From Auricularia sp. M13 (Eukaryota > Basidiomycota > Agaricomycetes > Auriculariales > Auriculariaceae): DNA of 64,000 bases. A program made the translations under genes and the position numbers. The DNA lies in assembly GCA_037042915.1 (NCBI GenBank), contig CM073195.1, positions 496,001-560,000 of the forward strand. The letters are read 5' to 3'. Each line of letters begins with the position of its first letter. The first letter of the stretch is position 1. Below are positions 18,718 through 28,839 of the stretch, one piece after another. The notes beneath the pieces were generated by a model. That model saw only the letters and a list, made by a program, of their open reading frames with translations. It had not been told where the DNA came from and made no database searches.

Positions 18718-21485
18718 TCAAGCCATGTGCAGGCCGAGAGCAGTAGCGAAATGCTTGACCTTTGCGGAAGGTAGCGGCTTTGTGAGCGCGTCTGCAACCA
18801 TTTCCGCAGTCGGGCAATAAACAAGCCGAATCTTGCCTTCCTCGACGACCCAGCGTATAAAATAATATCGGATATCGATATGCTTTGTTCTCACATGGTA
18901 CTGGTGGTCTTGAGTCAGCGCAATCGCGGATTGATTGTCTCCGAATAGAGTGGTTGGCCCAGAGATGGGTGAGAAGATCTGTGAGATGAGGGACCTTATC
19001 CAAAGGCCCTCCTTCACTCCGTGAGTAGCCGCAATGTACTCGCTCTCAGTAGTCGATAGTGAGACTATCTCCTGACATTTTGACGACCATGAGACTGCGC
19101 CTCCGTCGATGATAAATGCATAGCCGGATACTGCGCAGCAGTCCTCTGCCATGCTGCCGTCTGCATCGGCAAGGCCGTGTAGCTCCCCCTCAACGCCACC
19201 GTAGGTGAGCCAGAGGTCTTTTGTGCCCTTGAGATACTTGAATACGCGTAGGACTGCTTCCCAGTGCGGGAGTCCGGGGTTCTTTGAAAATCATGCTAGC
19301 ATAGTGACCGCGAATGCTATATCGGGTCGTGTCCTGAGCATCGCGTACATGAGAGAGCCCACAGCCTCTTTGTATGGCTTGTCTCGCATAGCGGCGTATT
19401 CTGCAGCTGTCTTCGGTGCTTGCGCAGTGGATAGGTGCGCATTCGGGTCCATTGGGATGCTCAGCGGCTTAACTTCCTAGAGGTTGTAACGCCGCAAGAT
19501 CGAATCAATGTATGACCTCTGTGATAGAGCTATAGTCTTTGCATCTCTATCCTGACTGACTTGGATTCCCAGGAGCCAGTTGAGCTCGCCGAGATCAGTA
19601 ATCTCGACATAGGTCCGGATTCGGTGTTTGAATCCCGCGATGAGCTCCTTCGACGACGCCGCCAATTGTGCAGTTGTCAACATGAACAACAACGATGATT
19701 AATCGTCCATCTCCTCGTCCATGCCTGAAGAACACCGCCTGGTCGACTTCCGATCGCGTAAATCCCATTTTCTCGCAGAGAATCTCCACGAGTCGCTGAT
19801 ACCAGCGTCGGCCAGATTGATTCAGGCCGTAGAGCGTTTTCAGCAACTTGCACACCATCCCTGCTGTTCCAGGAGCAGTAAAACCCGGTGGCTGGCACAT
19901 GTAGATGACTTCCGTCTCGGTAAGTCGACTGTTCAAGTATGCGCCCTTGATGTCAATCTGATGCAGCTCCAGATCCATGCGCGCCGATTCCGCGAGCACT
20001 ACTCGAATCGATGCCAGCTTTGCAACTGGGGCGAACGTATCAAAGTAATCGATTCCTGGTACTTGCGAGAAGCCTTGGGCGACAAGCCGTGCTTTGTAGC
20101 ACACTATATTGCCGGCCGCGTCTTTCTTTGCGCGAAATACCCACTTGGAACCGACTATATTCGCATCTGCGGGCGCATCAACGAGCTTCCAAGTGCCCAT
20201 GGCGTCCAGCTGTGCGAGTTCCTCGCGAATTGCTTGCTCCCAGAGCGGCCAGTCAGGCCGTTTCATTGCTTCGGTGAGTGTGCGCGGTTCCATCGCGTCT
20301 GCGTCACTCATCTCCGCTGCCAGAGCGAACTCGTCGTCCTCAAGGACCATCATCCAGTCCCCTTCACCTTGCGCTTCAAGGATTTCAGGCTCGGCGGGCT
20401 TTGCAGCCTTCGGTGGCAGTTGCACACCAGCGGCCACAACCGGGTCACTCGGCCGGGCTGACGTCTTGCCCTTGCCGCTCAAGAGCTCCTTTCAGTCGTT
20501 ACTGATCGACGCTCCACCCAGTATATCCGTAGTCCGTCCAAAGTGTCTTCAGAGATGCCGACATAACGGCCTTTTACCACACGGCCGTCACCCAGCTTGG
20601 AGCCTTTCTGGGTCACTACCCAGACATATTCCCCAAAGGGAAGCATCTTGGACACATCAGGAGGTGTTCCGTACAGCGCCTGGTGCGGCGACATGCCGCC
20701 CAGTGCTCGGGTTGGCGTTATATTGATCAGGTATGCCGCATGATGAACTGCTTCAGCCCACAAGTCCCGGGGCAGCTTGCTGTCGTATTGCATAGCTCTA
20801 ACCTTCTCCAATAGCTGTCTATTGCGCCGCTCCGCAATACCGTTGTGCTGCGGTGTATCGTGCACTGTGAGCTTTCGCTCTGTTCCCACAGCTTTTAGGT
20901 GAGCCGAGAAATCATTACTCGTGAACTCCCCGCCACAGTCTGAATGTAAAACTTTGACAGGTGCCTTGTGCTGTGTCTTGCACAACGCTTTGAACGATTT
21001 GTAGGCTTCGAATGTCTCGCTTTTCGCAGCCAATAGGTACAACTTGAGGTAACGTGTTTTGTCGTCAGTAAACGTTGTGAAATAACGCCGTCCTCCCAGA
21101 GATACAACTGGTGCCGGCCCCCACACATCGGTGTGGATCTCTCCTGCAAATTCAGATGCTCGCTCAGATTGTCGCACGCGTGAAATCGGCTTCTTCGTGG
21201 CCTTTGCGAATGTGCATGCATCGCAGAAGAACGGTTTCCCGTCGCGGTACTCCAGCCTCAGTCCCGTCGCCATGCCTTTCTCAAGCATGCGACGCGCAAC
21301 CTCAGGTGAGCAGTGACCGAGTAATCGGTGCATCTCCTGCGCCGTTACTGTCTGTACGGCCGCGTTCGCTGAGCCTGCCTCGCAGGTTATGTGATACAGT
21401 CCCTTGCTATTCGGCAGGACTTCACTGACCGTGCTCCCGTCTGGCGCGGAGATCTTGCATTTCCCATCGCCAAACTCGACACGGA
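18718..21485 (-). pseudogene. Copia A integrase, reverse transcriptase and RNase H (broken)
   Basis: The integrase part (20,479-21,485) has MHRLLGHCSPEVA and CDACTFAK (zinc HHCC), HTDVWGP, HSDCGGEFTS and HNGIAERRNRQLLEKV. The RT part (19,595-20,482) has YKARLVAQGFSQ and GYxLNQSGRRW-type motifs, with the usual YVDD changed to VHVDN. RNase H (ending at 18,718) has STTESEYIA and DNQSAIAL. Breaks seen: a frameshift near 20,480-20,500, a frameshift near 19,650-19,690, TAG at 19,477-19,479 and TGA at 19,291-19,293. It cannot make an active polymerase. Confidence 0.93.
21481..21485. repeat. Copia B target-site duplication, left copy
   Basis: ACGGA before the left LTR of copia B, repeated at 26,929-26,933. 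Removing B and one copy restores the copia A frame across the site. Confidence 0.95.
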
Positions 21486-21723
21486 TGTGAGCGCAGTAAG
21501 TCCTGAGCGAGGGAGCCTGGGTCCCGAGCGACGTGAGCACGAAGGGCAAATGTATTGCACGGAGTGAGAACAGACGAACCTGGGTCCCGAGCGACGTGAG
21601 CACGAAGGGCAAAGAGTGCCACGCCGCCCGGAACCGCGTATATAAGCGTCGGAACCAATCCGCGCGTACATGCGTGATCTCCGGGATAATGTACAGTGTC
21701 GGGATAATGTAGTAACACGAACA
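21486..21723 (-). repeat. Copia B 3' LTR (238 bp)
   Basis: Contains GTATATAAGC as a TATA element. It holds a near-perfect internal duplication: the CCTGGGTCCCGAGCGACGTG block occurs twice about 60 bp apart. A coding-strand AGGGGGGTG (21,724-21,732) just upstream is the polypurine tract. Confidence 0.93.
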
Positions 21724-21849
21724 CACCCCCCTGACCCGACACGGGGAATGAGAAAAGTCCGAGGAAAAACGAGAAAGGCGAATCGCGTCCTAAGAAAGAC
21801 AAGCAATGAGGAAACGAGACCAAAAGAAACCATAATAGAAGACGAAGTT

Positions 21850-24800
21850 TTACGACTTGAAGTCGAGCGGGTTGTCCGACAGACCCAGCAAACGGCACAT
21901 CGTGTCGACTTTTACGCGCGGGAGCGACTTTGTCATGATGTCCGCAGGCATATCCGCAGTGGGGACGTGTGCAACGCGAATCAGTCCGCGCTCAGCGACC
22001 TCGTGACGCAGCCAATAGAAGCGCAGATCCAGATGCTTCATGCGGCCGTGGTGTTCCGGGTTGCGTGCAACTTGGACAGCTGACATGTTGTCGATCCAGA
22101 GCGGAGACGCGCGCGAAAACTCGTAGCCAAAGCCCGTGAACAGATTGCGCAACCAGAGAAGTTCCTGACCAGCAGAGCACGCTGCAACGTACTCCGCCTC
22201 GGTGGTGGAAAGTGTGACAAAAGGCTGCAAGCGGCTGGACCAGCTGATAGCCCCAGACCCCATTTTTACGACCATGCCGGATGTGGAGCGTCCGTTATCG
22301 GGATTGCCAGCGTGATCAGCATCGGAATAGACTTGGAAGATATCCGGGTCAGGAACGCGTGGCGGTGCGTAGATCAGCATCTTGTTGATCGTGCCAGCAA
22401 CGTAGCGCAGCAGATGCTTGCACGCTTTCCAGTGCTGAGGGCCGGGGTTGGCAGAGAAGCGTGCGAGTACACCGACAGCATACTGGATGTCCGGGCGCGT
22501 ACCAATGGCAAGATAGGCAAGCGCACCGACCGCGTTGAGATACGGCTTGTCAGCCATGTACTCGCGGTCGGCGTCGGTCTGCGGAGCCATCGAGACACTG
22601 AGCTTCACGTCGGGCAGCATCGTAGTCACGGGGTTGCAGTCCTCCATGCCAAAACGCCGAAGCACGTCAAGTGCATACTGCCGCTGCGAGAGCGAGAGGA
22701 TACGATTCTCGCGATCGCGAATGATTTCAACACCAAGCAGCCACTTCGTGGGCCCAAGGTCTCGAAGTTTGAAACGCTCACTGAGCTCCTTCCGGACGCG
22801 TGCTGAGGCTTCTTTGGAGCCTGTTGCAAGCGTCATGTCATCCACAAAGACGGGCACCATAATGCGCGCGTCGGGGCGTTTGTACACCCACACACTGTGG
22901 TCGACAAGGATCCGCTCAAAACCCATCTCTGTGAGAGCGGTGTGCAGCGTCTCGTGCCAGATACGACTGGCTTGCTTGAGGCCGTATAACGACCTCAGCA
23001 GTTGGAGTACCCACTCCGGCCCCCGTGTTTCAAAACCCGGGGGCTGCTTCATGTAGACTTCCTCGGTCAGCTCTCCGTTAAGGAAAGCCGACGAGATGTC
23101 CACGCTGTCGAGCTCGAGGTCCTCAAAAGCGGCCAGAGCAAGGACTGCACGAATCGACGCCCACTTGGGAGTAGGCGCAAACGTTTCGTTGTAGTCAAAA
23201 CCCGGTCGTTGTGAGAACCCTTGAGCGACCAAACGAGCTTTGTATCGCTCTACGCTGCCATCTGCGTTTCGCTTGATCTTGAAGACCCAGCGCGAACCAA
23301 TGGCCTTTCGACCCTCTGGAAGACGAACTAGACGGAACGTCTCGTTGCGCACCAGGCTGTTGAGTTCCTCCATTGCGGCGTTGAGCCACTCTGAAGCTTC
23401 CTCTTCAGGTCGGTTCATAGCCTCGCGAAAGGTGCGAGGCTCCTGGCTGTGCGAGGAGGCTTTCATGGCACACGCTCTCAGACTGTACGCAAACTCGAGC
23501 GCTTGATCGAACTCGAAATGCTGCTCTTCGTAGAGCATGAACTCAAGCCCCGCTTGCAGTGCCGCAGAGAACGCCGAAGCGTAGGCAGCGTGGTCCTCCT
23601 TGCCCTCAGGGGGATCGGCCCCGTCAGGCACAGGTGGGGGATCGACAGGAAGCTGGGCAGCGCCGTCAGGAGGCAGCGCCGCAGGTTGGGGAGCAGCACC
23701 ACCGAGTGGCGGCGCTACTGGGTATTTTGACGTCTGTCGCAGGTCCGGCTCGCGCAATGCGCCTGCCGGCGGCCGCGTGCTGCGCGCCGGAGCGCGTCGC
23801 GGTGCAGCCGCACCTGGAGCGGGTTCTTCGGGAGCGGGAAGCTGAGGGGCTACGGCTGGTTGATTGAGACCGGCAAGCACGTCTGACTCCAGCTCACGCC
23901 AGAAATCATCAGCACGTCCGTCGTCCCCATCGCCGTCCAGCGTTTCCAAGGCTGGTTCACCCCCCTGATCGACCACATCCCCCTCCCCATCGCTTGCAGA
24001 TGTGAGAGAGCGGATCGTCGTGGGAGAGTTGCCTGGAAAGCACCTCTCATCAAAGACAGCATGGCTGCTTTCCACGAACACGCGTCCGGAGGGGTCCCAG
24101 AAACGCCAAGCCTTCTTTCCCTGCGGGTAGCCAACAAAAATGCACTTGCGGGTGTGAGAATCGAACGCACCGCGGAGACTCTTGCGCAGCAGGACGTATG
24201 CCAAGCAACCGAAAGCACGAAAATAGTAGACTTCGGGTTTCTTGCCGCAGAACACCGTGTACGGCGTGAGCGTGGGATCTAGAGCCGATGTGACGGAGCG
24301 ATTTCTCGTGTGAGTGTGCGTAGCCAGCGCTTCAACCCAAAACGATGCGGGGAGCTTAGCTTGATTGAGCAGCGCAGTGGCGTGCTCAATGCCATCGCGG
24401 TTGGCGCGCTCAGCGACGCCGTTTTGATGCGGCTCCGCGGTCTCGGTGTGCTGGCGCTCAATGCCCTCCTTCTTGCAGAATTCGTCCCAAGCCTTGAGAA
24501 CGAACTCGCCGCCCTTGTCATCGCGAATCTTCCTGATTTTGCGGCCAGTTTTCTTCTCGGCCCACGCCTTGTACACGAGGAACGCGGCGAACGCTTCGCT
24601 TTTCTTGCGCAGCTGGATGTCGACTCGATGGCAAGAAGCGTCGTCGATGAAAATCATGTTGTAGACAAAGCCTGCATGCGAACGCGGTAGCGGCCCTTTG
24701 AGATCCATGTGAACGAGATCTAGCACGCCGGTGGCCCGAGTGGCCGGCGCGCGCAGGACCGCGTGGCGGTGCTGCTTCCCAGCTAGGCAGGATTCGCAGA

Positions 24801-26430
24801 TCGGATCGACAGGGTCTTTGCTCGTGACGTCAAAGCCAGAAACAGCATCGTTCTTGTGCATCGCGCGGAGGTCGCGCTGGTTGATGTGCGAGAAGCGCTG
24901 GTGCCAGAGAGCGAAGTCGAGCGGACGAGTGGACGCAGCATTTGCAGGCTCGTGCTGAACGGTTGAGCCGTCAAGATAGCCGACATTAGCAGCATTCACG
25001 GTCGCAGTGCAGGCCAGCCCGCCCGAATGGAAAAGACCAAGCTTGTCGCCCTGAATGAGTACCGTATAGCCCTTGTTGCGCGTGAGGTCAAAGACCGAGA
25101 GTAGATTGACGGCAAGCTTGGGAACGTGCAGAACATCATGGAATACGATCATGGGACCCTCGACGCCGTCGATAACCGGCCTGAACTCTACCGAGCCCAT
25201 CCCCTCCGAATAAATGCATGATTCGTCTGCGAGGAAAATTGCTTGGCGGTGCGGCGAGTACGAGCGGAAAAACGAGCGGTGCGGCGTCATGTGTGTAGAG
25301 CACCCTGTATCGGTGTTCCAGTCAGTGGATGCACGAGATCCATGAGCGTTCAGGGCGGAAAGGGGGACGCGGTAGTCAGAGCATGCACTTGCATTGAGCG
25401 AGCGGATGGACGCGGCGAGCGCGGCCGCAGACCCTGAGCTGGAACTGGTAGCGGCGGGCTGAGCGGTCGCAGCGTTCGCGGTCGATTGCGCAGATTTGTC
25501 GGCCTTCTCGCCCTTGTCATTCGATTTCTTGTCTCCGGACTTCTTGCCGCTCTTGTTACGCGCCTTTCGCTCGTTGGACGCCTTCTCGCGGATGCTGTCC
25601 TTGCGCGGGCAATCGGGGATGAGGTGCTCAGTGCTGCCACAGATCCAACACTGCTTGTGTCCGCGCGCAGCTGCAAAAGCGCGCAACGCATCCTCCTCCG
25701 AGAGCGCAATGGGATTCGTAGCGCCGGCCTCGCGAGACGGCTGGGGTGCGGTCGCCGTGCACATAGACATAGCGTTCGAAGTGTGGCGCCCAAGGCGATG
25801 AGCGTGCTCGTTTGAGAAGGCGGTGCGGAGTGACTCCATGGTGAGGTCCTTGCCACTAAGCTCGATGTTGTGGATTATGTTGGACGAGAACGTGTCAAAT
25901 TCGGGCGACACACCGCGCAGCGTGCACCAACAAGCCAACTCGCGCTTGAGGTCGTCGATAGTATACTTGAGCGGCAGGAGACTGGCCCAGTCAGCGACGG
26001 CGGTCTTGCAGCGACCGTAGTAATCGAGCAAGTTCTCCTCGGCCTCCTGCTGCAGCGAGACGATTTTGCCAAGTGCGCTGAAGCGATCGGTCGGTTTCTG
26101 CGTAGTGCCGTGCTTCAAGAGCGTCGTCCACATTGCGGCCGGGTCGCCTTTCTCGTGGTCGGTCTTGATGTCGACGCGAATGGACTCGGAGACGGACATA
26201 TAGATGTCGGCGGCGGCTTTCATGCGGTCGTTCTCCCACTCCCGAAGCTCGCGACGCTCCGCAGGAGTGACAGCATTGGGGTCAGCGGGCGACGGCGGGA
26301 CTTTGGTGGGATCGATGCACCAACGGAGGCCGCGGCTGCCTAGATGGGCGAGCATAACGGGCTTCCATTTGTCGTAGTTGGTTTCACCGAGAACGGGAAC
26401 GCGCTTGAGAGTATGCTCGACGTCGGTCAT
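21850..26430 (-). CDS. Copia B gag-pol polyprotein
   Basis: About 1,526 residues from ATG at 26,430; the frame is open to 26,499 but without an earlier ATG. Order: gag with a CCHC knuckle (CWICGSTEHLIPDC); aspartic protease (NTDTGCSTHM); integrase with HHCC (HQRFSHINQRD, CESCLAGKQH) and DDE residues in VHMDLKGPL, DDKGGEFV and HQNGVAERANRD; reverse transcriptase (YKARLVAQGFSQRPG, LYGLKQASR, VFVDDMTLA in place of YVDD); RNase H (STTEAEYVAACSA, DNMSAVQVA). Copia elements express all this from one frame and process it with their own protease. No stop or frameshift is present, which makes it the best candidate in the window for an active element. Confidence 0.95.
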   Translation of the reverse strand: MTDVEHTLKRVPVLGETNYDKWKPVMLAHLGSRGLRWCIDPTKVPPSPADPNAVTPAERRELREWENDRMKAAADIYMSVSESIRVDIKTDHEKGDPAAMWTTLLKHGTTQKPTDRFSALGKIVSLQQEAEENLLDYYGRCKTAVADWASLLPLKYTIDDLKRELACWCTLRGVSPEFDTFSSNIIHNIELSGKDLTMESLRTAFSNEHAHRLGRHTSNAMSMCTATAPQPSREAGATNPIALSEEDALRAFAAARGHKQCWICGSTEHLIPDCPRKDSIREKASNERKARNKSGKKSGDKKSNDKGEKADKSAQSTANAATAQPAATSSSSGSAAALAASIRSLNASACSDYRVPLSALNAHGSRASTDWNTDTGCSTHMTPHRSFFRSYSPHRQAIFLADESCIYSEGMGSVEFRPVIDGVEGPMIVFHDVLHVPKLAVNLLSVFDLTRNKGYTVLIQGDKLGLFHSGGLACTATVNAANVGYLDGSTVQHEPANAASTRPLDFALWHQRFSHINQRDLRAMHKNDAVSGFDVTSKDPVDPICESCLAGKQHRHAVLRAPATRATGVLDLVHMDLKGPLPRSHAGFVYNMIFIDDASCHRVDIQLRKKSEAFAAFLVYKAWAEKKTGRKIRKIRDDKGGEFVLKAWDEFCKKEGIERQHTETAEPHQNGVAERANRDGIEHATALLNQAKLPASFWVEALATHTHTRNRSVTSALDPTLTPYTVFCGKKPEVYYFRAFGCLAYVLLRKSLRGAFDSHTRKCIFVGYPQGKKAWRFWDPSGRVFVESSHAVFDERCFPGNSPTTIRSLTSASDGEGDVVDQGGEPALETLDGDGDDGRADDFWRELESDVLAGLNQPAVAPQLPAPEEPAPGAAAPRRAPARSTRPPAGALREPDLRQTSKYPVAPPLGGAAPQPAALPPDGAAQLPVDPPPVPDGADPPEGKEDHAAYASAFSAALQAGLEFMLYEEQHFEFDQALEFAYSLRACAMKASSHSQEPRTFREAMNRPEEEASEWLNAAMEELNSLVRNETFRLVRLPEGRKAIGSRWVFKIKRNADGSVERYKARLVAQGFSQRPGFDYNETFAPTPKWASIRAVLALAAFEDLELDSVDISSAFLNGELTEEVYMKQPPGFETRGPEWVLQLLRSLYGLKQASRIWHETLHTALTEMGFERILVDHSVWVYKRPDARIMVPVFVDDMTLATGSKEASARVRKELSERFKLRDLGPTKWLLGVEIIRDRENRILSLSQRQYALDVLRRFGMEDCNPVTTMLPDVKLSVSMAPQTDADREYMADKPYLNAVGALAYLAIGTRPDIQYAVGVLARFSANPGPQHWKACKHLLRYVAGTINKMLIYAPPRVPDPDIFQVYSDADHAGNPDNGRSTSGMVVKMGSGAISWSSRLQPFVTLSTTEAEYVAACSAGQELLWLRNLFTGFGYEFSRASPLWIDNMSAVQVARNPEHHGRMKHLDLRFYWLRHEVAERGLIRVAHVPTADMPADIMTKSLPRVKVDTMCRLLGLSDNPLDFKS

Positions 26431-26677
26431 GGCGATGGTGACGATAGACACGAAACGCGGAGCAGGGGTGGCACTTGAAAGGAAACAAAGGACAGACAAT
26501 GCAACACGTCGGGATCTGCCGGTTGAGCGCTGGTCGGCGTCGTGCGATGAGCAAAGACTGTGCGAGCGCTGGATTGGCGTGAAAACGACGTGTGGTGCAA
26601 AGGCAGTAAAGCCAGGGGTGGCGCAGAGTGTTCTTTGTCGCGAGAATGGGAAACAGGCACTGTTCTCAGGCGAGCGC

Positions 26678-26690
26678 GGGGCTCATAACC
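26678..26690 (-). other. Copia B primer-binding site (half-tRNA iMet type)
   Basis: Plus-strand GGGGCTCATAACC directly abuts the LTR. It equals the anticodon stem-loop of eukaryotic initiator tRNA-Met (GGGCUCAUAACC). The coding strand would therefore pair with the tRNA's internal segment rather than its 3' end, as known for Drosophila copia. Confidence 0.8.
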
Positions 26691-26928
26691 TGTGAGCGCA
26701 GTAAGTCCTGAGCGAGGGAGCCTGGGTCCCGAGCGACGTGAGCACGAAGGGCAAATGTATTGCACGGAGTGAGAACAGACGAACCTGGGTCCTGAGCGAC
26801 GTGAGCACGAAGGGCAAAGAGTGCCACGCCGCCCGGAACCGCGTATATAAGCGTCGGAACCAATCCGCGCGTACATGCGTGATCTCCGGGATAATGTATA
26901 GTGTCGGGATAATGTAGTAACACGAACA
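26691..26928 (-). repeat. Copia B 5' LTR (238 bp)
   Basis: Same length as the partner LTR at 21,486-21,723, with two C/T differences. Followed by target duplication ACGGA at 26,929-26,933. Confidence 0.95.
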
Positions 26929-28578
26929 ACGGAATCCCTGCTCATTGAGTTTCCCAATTGCAATCAGCGTGTACCCGACCTCCGGCGCATACAAGACTTC
27001 TGTGAGGTGCAGTGCGGAGCTAGTGGAACCATGCGGTACGTCTATGACCATTTCGCCTTTGCCTGTCGCAGCAAAGGTTTCCTTGTTTGCTGCACGAAAG
27101 TGACATGGGGGGATCGCCTCGAGGTTCTCAAACTCGTTGCGATATGGCGAGATGTGACCCGTCGTTCCCGAGTCGAGCAGTGCAGTTTGCACACTGCGAG
27201 TCTCATTTTGTGCCTGAGTCGCGACTCCTGCAGCTACAGCTGCTGTTCCTGGCGCATCAGCGCAATTGTTGCGCGCGATCTCAGCGCCACTGCTGTTTCC
27301 AGTGTCCAATCCGGACTGCATCGGGTCCCAGTCCACGCTAGGCCAATCCCCGAGGTCGCATGCGCAATCCGCATCATTGCCAACCTCTGAAAACCAGTCC
27401 TTGGCCTCACAGGCCTCCTCTCCGTCGCATGCGCTGTTGTCAGACGGTTCAGTCGACGATTCTGACAGCAGGTCCGGCAGATCCGTGCTCTCCACACTCT
27501 GCGCGCTGCCTGGGGATGCATTGTTTTCCGATGCATCATCATCGAGAGCGTACACACCCCCGATTTCTGAGTCTGAGTCTGAGCCAACGGCCGCGTTCGC
27601 TGCTCCGCTTTTCTTGCTCCCACCCGAACTCTTTTCCGGGCACTGAGACTTCAGATGCCCCTCCTTTCCACACTTCCAACATGCTCGCGTCTCCTTCCGC
27701 TTGTCGCTGTGGCAGTCGTGGGCGGTCGGGAAACAAGTCGTGATATGGGAAACACCGGCGATACATCCGAACCTCTATCCTAAGCCCGGGCACTCCAGCC
27801 TGCCACATCGCCCTCCCTTCCCATTTCCATTCTGCTTCGAGTTTTTGGTGCTCGGCACTGCCGATAGCGCCTCATCGTCCGTCTTTCCTGACTTGACGCT
27901 TCCCGCGCCTCCGCCACCGCGCTTCGCGCGCAAGACAACCTGACGATCATACTCCTCGCAGATAACTTCTATGAGTCGGTCGGGGTCGACCTTGCTGCTG
28001 TACGCTCCTAACGCCATGAGCATCCTTTGAGACGCAAGAATTGAGGATGCGAAGTTGGATAGGTATTTCGGGAGTGAACTGATAATTGTAGAACGGTAAT
28101 CGTCCTCCGAAATATCGACGCCTTGCATGGCGAGTTCTTCCTTCTTCACTGTAAGTTTCTCCATGAACTCGCGAACGTTCTCGCGATCGCCACACTTCAT
28201 TGCCATGAATGTCTCGCGAAGATTTGCCTGGGCATAGAGCCCTTTCGTCGAGAATTCTGTTGAAACTGCCAACCAGTGTCCCGCAACCGTCGGATACTTC
28301 TGAACTTTCACCGCGGTGCTGTCCGGGATACGTGATGTGAGCATCGTCCGTGCGACTGCCTCATCACGATCCCACTTGGCAATTTCATCTGCCTGCGTCT
28401 GCGTGACCGGCGCGGTGTACTGCGGCCGTGTCACCGTCCCATCGAAGTGACCCCACTTGCCCTTGGCCTCAACGGCCTCCGAAAAGCGAATGAGGAAGAT
28501 GGCCCAGTTGGAGCCATTGGCCTCGAGCTTCTTTACATCGGAACCAAGCGTATCCGTGGTGAGAGATGTCGTAGACAT
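26929..28578 (-). pseudogene. Copia A gag and protease region with one nonsense codon
   Basis: One frame runs from ATG at 28,578 to the copia B insertion, broken only by TAG at 27,775-27,777. The N-terminal part is a copia gag (NWAIFLIRFSEAVEAKGKWGH and downstream helices). After the stop, in the same frame, come a CCHC knuckle (CWKCGKEGHLKSQC) and a protease active-site region (LLDSGTTGHISPYR). Removing copia B joins this frame exactly to the integrase at 21,485 (G-F-R-V-E). Confidence 0.93.
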
Positions 28579-28601
28579 GGGAGAGAGGGCGCAGGGAGGC
28601 A

Positions 28602-28614
28602 GGGCTCAATAACC
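28602..28614 (-). other. Copia A primer-binding site with one extra base
   Basis: GGGCTCAATAACC abuts the LTR. It matches the initiator-tRNA anticodon segment used by copia B except for one inserted A. Confidence 0.65.
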
Positions 28615-28834
28615 TGTAGAAGTAATGTGGGTAAGAAAACCGATGATATTCGATGTGAGAGAATCCCAGCCTTATATACACGGCAGGGCAAGTCATTGTG
28701 AGTCATTGAGAGTCATATAACTATGGAAACATGACTGAGGCATGATACCGGGTCCGGACTTTAGTGCGGTAACTGCGCTTGGCTTGCCAGGCACCCAATG
28801 GTGAGACTCATGCTTTCATTAGCTAATTCCTACA
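28615..28834 (-). repeat. Copia A 5' LTR (220 bp)
   Basis: Same length as 18,491-18,710 with about four substitutions. Followed by target duplication GTACC (28,835-28,839). Confidence 0.95.
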
Positions 28835-28839
28835 GTACC

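Larger units (their letters stand above)
21486..26928 (-). mobile_element. Ty1/copia element B, intact frame, nested in copia A
   Basis: LTRs of 238 bp at 21,486-21,723 and 26,691-26,928 start TGTGAG and end CGAACA, differ at only two positions and are flanked by ACGGA. Between them is a single uninterrupted polyprotein frame, a primer-binding site and a polypurine tract. Low LTR divergence and an intact frame point to a recent insertion that could still be mobile. Confidence 0.97.
18491..28834 (-). mobile_element. Ty1/copia element A (degraded), hosting copia B
   Basis: Paired 220-bp LTRs (18,491-18,710 and 28,615-28,834) flanked by GTACC. Coding strand is minus, order gag, protease, integrase, reverse transcriptase, RNase H, as in copia. 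The LTRs differ at about four positions, all A/G transitions on the plus strand. A 5.4-kb copia B is inserted in the region between gag and the integrase core. Without B, element A would be about 4.9 kb. Confidence 0.96.

Noticed and set aside
21387-21833. Frames across the copia LTRs such as 21,387-21,833 and 26,427-26,963
   Set aside because: They recur identically at both LTRs and encode no known domain; they arise from LTR sequence.
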